64,000 nt of DNA. It comes from Prosopocoilus inquinatus. Lineage: Eukaryota; Arthropoda; Insecta; Coleoptera; Lucanidae. The stretch spans positions 66,898,212-66,962,211 of the forward strand of contig CM069870.1 of assembly GCA_036172665.1 (NCBI GenBank), read 5' to 3'. Made by a program: the position numbers and the translations under genes. Position 1 is the first letter of the stretch. The number at the start of each line of letters is the position of its first letter. Positions 26,203-38,200 of this stretch are shown piece by piece. A model generated the notes under the pieces. The model had not been told where the DNA came from. It saw only the letters and a program-made list of their open reading frames with translations, and made no database searches.

Positions 26203-29200
26203 AATTTTTTTTTTCTCTCTAATTAATAAGTCCGTCAAGAAACGAATCTTTAAGGTGGTTCTGGTTAGGGATGAGACAAGACGAGACATGCCAAACATAT
26301 TCCATGAAATTAACGAAATTAGAAATGTGCCTTATCCATAGCATTTGTTGTCTTTTAATCGCATTAACTCTCCTCATTGATTTTTCTTTTTTTTAACTAA
26401 AAGTTATGAGTTTCTTTTTATTTTTTAAATAATTTTTGCAAAGCGCTTAGTGTAGTAGTTTTTAGTTAAACTTCCCTTGTGACCCTTGCTCTAATCAAAT
26501 ATAATTATGTAAAACATGATTTGATTCTGCTAAGTAGTTACCAAATGTGTAAGTTTCTTTGTTAACAGTTTTTTTTTCTCTTCTATATCACATAATATAC
26601 ATATAAAGACTTGCATTAAAGTATAATATTATCTTACCGTAAATAAGTAAAGAGTAACTGTTTAGTTCTTGTTTGTGATACTAGTATGTACTGGGATGAT
26701 AGTTTTTAGATTTGTAAAAGGTATGAGTAACTATATAATCTAATCCTTGCACTTATTATTTTCATATAAGATAGTTTTCGTGACCTTGTCAAATGTATCT
26801 ACGGAAGTTGCGGGGTTTATACTTTTACAAAAAATGCAAATAAATTCACCTTGTCAAAATTAAAATTCTTTCACAGACAACTACCCACTACCAACTGTAA
26901 AATATAATATGCAGTTGTATATAGCAACAAAATTTAAGGCCAGGAGTTTACTCTATTGGAACAAAAAAACCAAGAGTGTCTGGTGTGAATAATGTATGGC
27001 AAATATGACCCGAGTGCCCCCACACCAAAATTCTTTCACAGACAACTACCCACCACCAACTGTAAAATACAATATGCAGTTGCATATAGCAACAAAATTT
27101 AAGGCCAGGAGTTTACCCTATTCGAACAAGAAAACCAAGAATGTCTGCTGTGAATAATGCATGGCAAATAAGACCTGAGTGCCCCACACTAAACAAAATC
27201 AAGTGCCTCCTCGAGATCTGAGAGTAGCATAAGCAAACAGCTTGAAATCTTGCTGTTGCAAAAGAAATTTGCTGTGCTTAGCTTGAAAATAGCAACAGCG
27301 GAACCACGTAGGCTGCATATTGAGAAGGAACACCAAGGGCCAACGAATTTTAACACAGTTGCTGACTTGTCCTAATTAACACGTTGCTATTGATGTGTGA
27401 ATAACAAAAAAAAAAAATTAATAAGTATTTTGAATGCGAGTACTTAAGTGTGGCCGTCTGGTTTAATATGAATTTGAAGGCTTTGGGGGAGGGCATAATA
27501 AGGGACAGCTATTTTTATTTTCAATACACTTTTTACTATACTATAGGTAGAGTATGGCCAGTGTGGGTGACTTTATTAAAATTGAATTGCTCGTACGTAA
27601 TAGATTTAGGAACGAAACGTTTTGGTTTCGAAACAACAAGTAATTGCGTATAATGAACCAAAAAGTTTACCAAAAGTTGCGTAAATCACTGTTTTTTTTT
27701 TCAAATTTGAAATGCTCTCTGCACCTTAGTAAATTAGCTTCATGCAATCAACTTGTGGAAATTATTTTTTTTTTCAAAACTACGAAAATGCTCTCTGAAC
27801 CTCCACAATTTGATTTCATGAAGGCCACAGGAATTTATTCTTTATGATTAAAATGACATGCACTTATTGAGTCTTTACAATATAACACAGAGGAGGTTTT
27901 TATTTAAAAAATAAAATAAAATAAAATACAAACGTTGACTGCAATCTTCAAAGGTATTTGACTGTAGTTCCCACGTTCATTTTTCCTGGAAATTCCTGAC
28001 TGATTTTAACTTGCCAGTAATAATTTATAAGGTACTTACAAGCTTTGATTTCTTTCTCTTTAGTTTTCACTTTTTTTTTAATTCTTATCAGTAGTTTAAG
28101 CCCTACACACATAAAGAAACACACGATTTACACATTTTTTGTCATAAATCTTTAAGTGCTTTTGCTTCATTCTGCCTGCTTGATTAAAAAAAAATAATAA
28201 TAATCACCACCATCATCATAAAGCATTTATGCTGCATATGCATCTGACAAGGTCCGTTTTCTTCAGTACAAAACTAATTTAGGTTTTTATTGTAAGAAGG
28301 GTTATTACAGACTGGTTTTTCTTTTTTTTTAATATAATTTTCATATGTGTATTGTCGCTCTTACTATTATTATTATGATTACTATTAAAAGGTGTGCAAG
28401 TGTATTGAGTTGTTTTATTTTCATGAACCTTGTCCACACGTGTCTCACTTATTCTTTTTATCTCTGTAATGATCCTTTGAAGACTGTGTGTGTGTTATTT
28501 AGAAGTAGCGTAAACGCTTGAGGTAAACGGATTTAGACTTCTGTCAAACTCACAACGCTTTGTTCTCTCATCATGCACCAGCTACTTTTAAATCTGTCGC
28601 TGCAATTGATTATGTTCAGACCCCCCCAAACTAAGACAACAAATGTAATTATGTTTTCCACCAAAATTAAAAGAGTAGTTCAATCCTTGAAGCAATTATA
28701 CAGAGTGTAAAATATTTTGCTGGTCTTTCACAGTATCGGTAAATGCTTTAGCTTTTTTTATTATTATTATTTTTTTTTTGAACTTGTAACAAAGTCACGT
28801 ATAAACAACTTTAGTTTCTACGTCCTAAACGGTTGCTTGCTTCATGGAATTTGCTTTGGTTATCGTTTGTAGACTAGATTAAATTCCTAGTTAATACAAG
28901 CATCTATCTGCATTTTCCTTTCGCCGTTCAGCTCTTATCAGTTACATTTTGGATTTTTATCATCTTTGTTTCGTCACTCTTTTATTGTACGCAAATACAA
29001 GTAAGTAGTTACTTTAGATTTTTTTTTTTTTTAATTAAAGTATCTGCAAGATCGTGTAGTAATGGATAGTTAAAAGAGAACGCTTGGGAATTTGCGCTTT
29101 TGCGTTTAGTACTTAAATAGAGGTAAGGGATGGCTTTATCGCGTTTCGTTCTCTTTTAATTGTCCATGACTTTACCATTCGTTTCAATTTCTTGTTGAAT

Positions 29201-32200
29201 ATGTAGAATAGTTATCTCGTGGGTCTTACTTTGGTTAATCTAAACCTGCAAATAGAAATTAAGTGCATGTAAACAGTTACAAATGTTAACTTGTTTCCTT
29301 GTCTCATGGCGTTGAGGGTCAATTGAGGGTAACGCAATCCTCTCCTTTTTCTTTCGCTGCTAATCCATTCCCGTGGGAATGTGCTTTGCATTCACCTTAC
29401 GTGTAAATTTTTTCATTTCATTTCGCTCTCGTCGAGAACCTAAAACATATCAACAAGAAGATTCATTTATGTTTTTATAAAAATTCAAAGCGAGCTTTAT
29501 TTGGACGTGTAATAAAGTTGCAAGGTTTTCTTTATTTAAAAAAAAGAAAACAAAGTGTGAATTAATTTTTAGAATGAACTTGTAATAGTGCAACGCTTGT
29601 TTAATTACGTTTAAAATTCATGTTTAAATAAGAATATCCTTGATTATTAAATGTGTAAGATAGGCAACCAACTTTTCGCATTGCAAGTAGGGTTGCCTAT
29701 CGCACAGGCTGTCGAAAGTAAATAATGAACTTCGCTCGGGCAATTTATTTAATATTTAAGAAAATGTGCAATTAATGCAAACAATTATTGTTTAAACAAG
29801 GAAAGACTGTTGAGACACAAAAATGTGCAAAACATTGTTGGTTAATCAACAATTTAGTGGTTCATACAGTGTGGTCCAAAAGTAAAGTTAATCAGCCAAT
29901 CAGTAAGGTTTCATTTTCTCCCGCCGAGATACTTTTTAAAATGTTTTGTGCAATACAGGTGTCCCGAGAAACCTGACCTTGAATTAACTGTGTCTTTTTA
30001 AGTGATAAACCCCATTTTTCACACTAAATTGCGTATCGCTCGTTTTTTTCTCCTGGAGAATTTGCGCCCAAAATCGATTGTTTCTGAGTTGTCCCCAACT
30101 GCCAGATGAAAAATGAAGAAACAAATCGAAACTTTTTTGGAAAAGTTTTACTTTTAGGTGAAAACAATCGCCGTAACGTCAAACAAGTTGTTGCCAACCT
30201 TATGATTATAATTGTGCAGGCACGATTATTCAACAGTTGGTAGTATGTACTATTTAATTTGGAGCACTCGCTGTATGGTTTTGAATGAAGATAAAATTTT
30301 TGAAGAGAATAAGAATGAAGGTTCAAAATGAAATCCACAAATAAAGAAAAAAGAAAATAAACGACAAACATTTACGGAAAAGAGAAAAAAACGGAGAAAG
30401 AAAAGTGGAAATCGAAATGCAAAAAAAAGAAATATCCTGCAAAAAGTAAGAAAAACAAACGATGATCGTAATAAAGAATATTAGAAGTAAAAAATATTTA
30501 ACAAAAAAAATTAACAAAAAAAAATTAACAAGTAAACAAATAATTAACAAATAAAAAAATAATTAACAAATAAGAAAAAATTAACTAATAAAAAAATATT
30601 AACAAATAAAATTTTATTATTAAGAAATAAAAAATAATTAACAAAAAAAAAATTATAATTTACAAATAAAGAAAATTTGAATGAAAAAAATAATTAACAA
30701 AACGTAACGGCGTGCAAATTAGAAATTCACGTAGAAAAAAGAGAGGAAGAGAAACAAATCACAATCGCAAGCAAAAAAAAACAGACGCGTACAAAATTCA
30801 AAATATATTTCTAATTGCACGTTTAATTTCTGAAAAATCAATAGATAATAAAAAAATGAGGCACGTCTTTAATGATCTACAAACCTAATTAAAATAGGGG
30901 AAAAATGAAAATAAAGAAAAACAAAAAACGAATGATGGTGATATTAAAAAAAAGGAAATTAAGAACACAAAACAAGGTGCAAATTTCAAATTTCTTTGAA
31001 AAGTAATTTTAACGATTACAAATTCAAAATGAAATCTACAAATAAAAAATTAGAAAAAAAGTCGAAATGTCAAAAAAAAAAACGATCTGAAGAAAGTAAG
31101 AAAAACAACCGACGATCGTATGAAAATATAGAATTAAAAAAATAATAAGAAAAACTTAACGGCCGGCAATTTGAAGCGATCGAGAAACCTAATTGAAATG
31201 GAAGAAGAACGAAAATAAGAAAAATAAACAAGTGACGATGAAACAAAAAAAGAACTCAAAACAAGGTGCAAATTTCTTTGAAATGTAATTAGTGGCACAA
31301 ATTGAATATGATATCTACAAATAAAAAATTAGAAAAAAAATCGAAATGCAAACAAAAACCTTCTGAAGAAAATACCAAAAACAAACGACGATCGTAATAA
31401 AAAAAATATAGAATTAATAAATAATAAGGAAAACGTAACGGCCGACAAACCTAGTTGAAATGAGAGTAGAATAAAAATAAGAAAAATAAACAAGTGACGG
31501 TGATAATATAGAAAACGAAATTAAGAACTCAAAACGAGGTGCAAATTTCAAATTTCTTTGAAAAGTAATTAGCGATGCGAACTCAAAATGAAATCTGCAA
31601 ATAAAAATTACAAAAAAAAATCGAAATGCAAAAAAAGAAAGTAGGAAAAACAAACGACGGTCGTAATAAGAAAAAAATATAGAATTAAAAAACGCAATTT
31701 GAAACGATCGACAAACCTAATTGAAATGAAAGTAAGAAAAATAAACAAGTGACGATGAAATAGAAAAAAAGGAAATTAAGAACCCAAAACGAGGTGCAAA
31801 TTTCCAAATTTCTTTGAAAATTAATTAGTGATACAAATTCAAAAAAAAAAAACAAATAACAAATTAGAAAATATAAGCAAAGCAAATGATAAAAAAGACC
31901 ATCAAAAAACAAACAAAATTGAAAACATATTTCTGCTTGTACGTTTAAGTTCTGAAAAATTGCTAAATAGTGAGAAAAATGAAGAACGTCTTTAATGATC
32001 GACAGACCTAATTGAAATGGGGGAAAAATGAAAACCAAGAAAAACAAACAACAAATGACGACGATAATAAAAAAGGAATTTAAGATATCAAAACAAAGTA
32101 CAAATTTTAAATTTCTCTGAAAAGTAATTAGTGATACAAATTCAAAATGAAATCTACAAATAAAAAATTAGAAAAAATAAAGCCAATGACAATCGCAACA

Positions 32201-35200
32201 CATACGGAAAAAGACAGAAAATACAATAGTTCAGAGCACTATCTCTTGACCAAAAGTGGAAACGATTTCAATCGAATTCCGTGTACCACCGAAGGCAGGG
32301 TGGGTTCTGCTGAAGATGAATTTGTGTTACACCATGTTCGACTGAAATTCTTTTCAGTTTTGGTCAAGAGATGGCGCTCTGAATAATTCCTGATTTTGAA
32401 ATAATCTATTTTTCCAATTTTAATTAGAACACTGGCTCAAATAGCAGGCCGTAGTACACACACGTTGATGGCCCCGGCAATAACTTCGCCTTCTGCCTTT
32501 GTAATGATTTCAAACCTATCGAAAGTTAGTTAAGACGAAGAAGAAAGCTAAAGAAACTCAATGCATTATATCTATAAAAATTAAAGCTATTTTAATCTAA
32601 TTTAAAAAGTACGATTGCTTTATACATATTCTTAGCAAAACTATACTTTTTTTTAAATTCAGAGCGCCATCTCTCGGCAAAAAAAGGTAAACATTTTAAT
32701 CGCATTTCATCGCGGACGGCTATTTTAATTAAATTTTAAAAGTACGATTGCCTTATATACGTATATTCTTAGCAAAACCGTTGTTTTTTTCCAAATTCAG
32801 AGCGCCATCTCTTGGCAGAAAGGTAAACATTTTAATCGATTTTCATCGCGGACGGTGTTATTTTGTTTGTCTTAAAAACGTGTTTGAGTTTTTTTTAAAT
32901 TAATTAATTAACATAGTTTCGAGGGAAACAAAAGGAATTTTAATCTGTCTTCAACGTATAAAGAAAATTTAACAGAATGATATAAAATAGATAGGTCTTA
33001 TTTAATCGACTCGTATTCAGGTTTCACTAATTCAATGACCCCAAAAAAACACTAGATGTTCTTTGACCGCCAACCGACCCCTACAGATCCAAGTCCAAAG
33101 TTTTAATCGACCCCCTAAGTTTTTGAATGTTTGAAATTGTGAAAAAGTTTGAGGTGCCATTTTTGATCTAACTTCTGATTTTTTTTGAACATCCTGTATT
33201 TTTTACACAAAGACAAATTATCTTTAAAAATAAATAGCAACGGTTTTAAGTTCTGTAAAACATACTTACATGCTCACTTTTGAAAATCACACAAATATTT
33301 CCGCGGTTTCTTTTAACACCAGGCGAAAGTATGTAAATACTTACAAGCAAGCACGCAGCATTGCCACAAAATGAATCAACACGATTGAAAGAAAGAAAAA
33401 TTAATGATTATTCAGACTTGAACTCCTCGTGTTTGTAACATAAGATGAATTTCAATGACTGAACTTGCGTCATGCACGCGAAAAAAAATATTATACACAC
33501 CTGAAACTTGATTGGGACCTTAACTTTTGAACCGACCGGACTTTTTTTTATTAACTACTTAGGCGAACAGGTTTCGGTGACGTCCCCCTTTCGCTTCTAA
33601 CGCTTTTTCAAAATCGCCTTGCATTGCTTGCTTGTTGTCAACGTGATCTAAACCTAAAAAGAAATTAAATTAGCAGTAGGTACTATGATGCTCAACTTAA
33701 ATGATACTCCTGTATGGGAAACCACACCCTTAAGAACATGTTGCGTAAGGACTAGGAAATTGTCAAATGGTATATCATATCATTTAAGTTGAGCATCGTA
33801 GTACAATTGTATGCATACGATGTTAATAGTTTAGAATTTACTTACGTACAGTCCTAATCAAATTCACATTTTGTACATGGAGCACTCGATGTGCGACTGG
33901 AAATTATCAGTGTTTACTGCTGTTAAACTTTGATTATCGTTGGTTTATTCTGTGCACATTGCACCATTGTTTAGATAAACTTTTGTTGTTTGAATGTATG
34001 AAGTCTGCGTGTGATTCAGCGATGATTGTAACACGAGAGTGAAACAACTCAAAAGTATTTCTTGTTATCAGCAGATAAAAGATATAATTGAGAGCCCGTC
34101 CTTAGTATGATTTATTAGTCTTGTTAAAAGAGAAACGTTTTATTGAAGAAGTATAATTTATTTTCTGAAATTAAAAAAAAAAACTGGAATTTTATATAAA
34201 ATTAAAAAAAAAAATAGAAAAATTGTATAATCTCGGTGAATTGTGAGCAATTATCACATTTTTAATTTAAAAAAATGTTCTTCTTAGACTTCAGTATATA
34301 AAGTTGCACAAACGACTGCGTTCATTATTTAAGACGTGCGGACGGGGGTTGGAACCCACTTTTCAACCCCTTCTATCCCCAATTCTTTTGACAACTCGAT
34401 TGAATTTCGATTTCTCTGTTAATAGCGTCCTGGTTTTAGCATGGAAAACCAGAAATCAATTTCCAAATTGTTTTCCACGAATTGCTCGAATGGCGGCGTT
34501 ATTTATATTTTTGAAATTTTTTCGAAAACGGTCCACTCCTTATCTTACTTACTTAATAGTCCTTCCTTATAGAAATTCAAATAAAAAATCTGAATCTTTA
34601 ATTAACAAGATACATTCAATCGTAAGAGGAGAAATGTTCGTACAATAACTAAGAAAATACAAGCAAGGAATATGCGAATTTCATTTAAATTATAAATAGA
34701 TTAAATTTTTAACAATTAGCATAAAGTTGAAACTAGAATATGAAAGGGAGTAGGGCAACACGGCAACATAAACCAGTTTACTTGTAAAAGACTCTGTTAA
34801 CAATAATAATTGGTTCAAACTTACCCTTACCGGTTGTGGATGCTGCTTCTCAGGTACACTTTATTTAAATTAAAACAGGAAAATTTTGAATTTTGAAAAC
34901 TTTACGACGAGGAAATTTTAAGACGCGTGTCTTGTTCGTCCTATTTATTAAAAAGTCAACGGCTGACGTGGGCAGCTGAAACTATCCTGGAATTCGTAGA
35001 ATTAGCTTGCATCGAGAGCTGTATTATTAAACGCAATCGATTTTATACCTTTAACGGATTCAAAAATTAAAAAAAAAGTGAAAAGAACGATGAAAGCAAA
35101 GAAAATGAAATAATTTAAAAAAATACCAAATTATAAAGTTTTACAAATAATAGAAACAAGAGACGATAGGTTTTAAAATCTTAATAAATTAATCGAAGTT

Positions 35201-38200
35201 AAGAGAACATTGAGAAAGCGATTGAAATAAAGTATGTAATAGAATTGAATTAAAAAAAAAGAAATTTCAAGTAATGACATTTAAAAGGTAATAGAACCAA
35301 AAGACTTTACAATTTTAATGGCTCGACAAATTTTTAAAAAGTTAAGAACGTTGAGGCAACAAAGAAACTAAAATAACAGAACAGAAAAAGCAAATAATTG
35401 AAAAAAACTGCTGCTTCTCAGGTACACTTTATTTAAATTAAATCAGAAAAATTTTGAATTTTGAAAATTTTACGACGAAGTTTTAAGAGGCGAGTCTTCT
35501 TCGTCCTATTTATTACGAAGTCTACGGCTGACGTGGGTAGCTTAAACTACCCTGGAATTCGTGGAATTAATTTGCATCGAGAGCTGTCTTATTAAACGCA
35601 ATCGATTTTATGCCTTTAATGGATTCAAAAATTTTTTAAAAAGTAAAAAGATCGACGAAAGCAAAGAAAATTAAACAATAAAAAAAATACCAAATGATAA
35701 AAATAATAGAAACAAAAGACAATCGGTTTTAAAATCTTAATAAATTAATCGAAGTTAAAAGAACATTGAGAAAGCGATTGAAATAAAGTATGTAATAGAA
35801 TTGAATTAAAAAAAAAAAAACAAATTTCAAGTAATGACATTTAAAAGGTAATAAAATCAAAGGACTTTACAACTTTGATGAAAACAAATTATTAGATTTT
35901 AAAAATAATAGAAGCAAAAGACAATCGAATCCACGGTTTTAATGGATTGAAAAATTAAAAAAAAAAAACAGCGAAAAGAACGACAAGAGCAAAGAAAACG
36001 AAACAGATTTTAAAAAGAAAAAAAATACCGATTGATAAAATTTTTAAAATAACAGAAACAAAAGACAATCAATTTTACAATCTTAATGGATTAATCGATT
36101 TTTAAAAAGTTAAAAGAACATTGAGAAAGCGATTGAAATGAAATAATAGAATTGAATTAAAAAAAAAAAACAAAAAATTACAAATAACATTTAAAATGTA
36201 ATAAAAACAACAGACAATTGATTTTACAACATAGTATAATGGATTATTAAATTAAAAAAATATATTTAAAATGAAAGGCGACAACGCATGAGTCACGTGC
36301 TGCAAAGCAGTACAATGCAAGCTTGTTCTTGTTTTTTTTTTTTTGCACTAATGCGGACTAATGCTTTCGTTACATGTTGCACGTTTTTAATTTTGTATTT
36401 TAATATGAGTCATTCCTCGATGTAATTTGTAAATCCAAATTAATCATACTTCGACCTATTTTTTAATTTAGTAAAGTATCTTGATTAAATAAAGTGTACT
36501 GAATTCCCCAAAAATAATAATGATGAGAATTTGGATTTTTACGGTTGAGTTGGCTACTTGTTTTTTGTTCGACAAAGTTCAATTTATTATTTTTTAAACA
36601 AACAAGTATGTTATTAAGTAATCCAATAACTTGCTCCGTTATAATACAATTGAAAATTAAAATAAATGAAATTTTAGGCAGTGCAAATAGGGTTGCCTAT
36701 CACAGATTCTTAATAATAATGATGTAATGAACTTTGTGCGTGTAATTTATTTAATTATGCAAAGTGGTCAAATGGAACTGTTCGAGTTGGCAATGTTGAA
36801 TTTTATTTTGAAATGGTACAACTGAAGTGACTTCCTGTTGGATTGACGTGGACAGCCTTCGATATTGACAAGATTGTAGTCAAGTTTTCGAGACAACAAA
36901 TTTTTTCATTGTAAGCGGAACACTTTAGAACGAGCGAAAAATATAATTTTTAGTTAACTTGGCGTTTCGCAAAACATTCCTTTTTTTGATTGTTTTTTTT
37001 TGTTTTGCGATACGTCAAGGTAAGGTAAATAAAAATTATATTTTTAGCTCGTTCTAAAGTGTTTTCTTTCTCGTATCTTTTCTGCAATTATCACGAGCAA
37101 GAACTGCACGAAAATAAAAAGTAAGTGGATCAGAAACACAGTTTACAGATCTTAAAGTAACTTGAAGGCTTCTGTGCCCTTTCTCCACCACTTTAAAAAT
37201 CATTCTTTCTTGTCGATGTTTAGACTGTGCTTGCAAAAGAATGGCAGCAGTAGTCTTTAGGAAGTCCTTTTGTAAGAAAGGACGAAACTTAGATTATAAA
37301 AAAAGAAATATGATTTCAGAATCAGAAGATTTACAATTTGCAGCCGATGATTAAAAAAAGTCTCTCGTTCATTCGAAAAAAATTAAAAATTCTAAAAATT
37401 CAATAAACAAAGAGTTGTTATAACAAACTGAAAAGTCTTCGACGTTTAATTTTTTTTGCTCTTAATTGTTGAACAAATTAAAATCCGAATAAACGAAGTG
37501 AACCCCACAAGTGGAATTTCTGTTGAATGAATTGCTTGGAAATCATTTTTGATGAGGAATACCCCATTTTCAAACGTGTATTTTTTTTTTAGAACAATAC
37601 CTGTCAAACTACATCAGAGACAAAAGGCAAGAGAACGAAATAGACAAAATACGAAAGGAAAACGAAGAATCCACCCGTTTCCTAACCTACAGGCTAAAGA
37701 TGAAGTGCGACAGGAATTCCGCAGTCCCGGAAGCATTCGATAGTTTGAATGTAAGTTTCTTAAAGTAGTCAATTTTAAGTTAAAAAAAAAAAAAATTGCT
37801 GCAAGTCAGTTTCGATTGCAGTGGGTTTGGCCCTACTTGGGGGCCTTCTCAGCAAGCAAATCGCTCGAGAACTCCACTGCAATCTAACCCGAATCGCGTA
37901 CACAAGTTGACAACTGTTATTACAGTCTTCCTTGTACAATTTCGTGGGCTGCGCTCAAAGAATGTTCAGTGAGACGGGTGAGACCTGCGAAGTGAAGAAG
38001 AGTATCACGCAGAACTGCCTCGAGAAGTTCATAGTCGACCTGAAACAGTGCTTAACCGACAAGGAAGACTTTTTCCCTCAGTTCCTGAGGGACGCGGTCA
38101 ATTCTGCCTTGAATTTTCTCTGCGAGGACAAGGGTCGGAGGTTGCGTGGTAAGTGAATGTCGCACATGATGAAACAACCGTTTAATTAAACTTGTCAAAA

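Larger units (their letters stand above)
29168..37592. other. Remainder of the 11.5 kb intron between cassette 4a/5a and block B1
   Basis: No gene is recognised. The region holds A/G-rich degenerate repeats (30,290-32,200 and 35,040-36,260), tandem duplications (32586-32855, 34841-36000) and hairpin elements (32230-32383, 33681-33803, 36919-37063). A repeated block with AGGGTTGCCTATC occurs near 29,690 and 36,670. The ORFs seen are compositional. Confidence 0.5.

Noticed and set aside
30323..30371. Clustered short A-rich repeats considered as a CRISPR-like array
   Set aside because: Eukaryotic DNA, no constant repeat/spacer length, and the units are degenerate low-complexity sequence.
36545..36727. 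Hydrophobic frame considered as a private signal-peptide exon for B1
   Set aside because: It begins with TTG rather than ATG, and no phase-1 donor was found at a suitable place. The match of gene C to exons 1-5 plus B1 explains the missing exon better.
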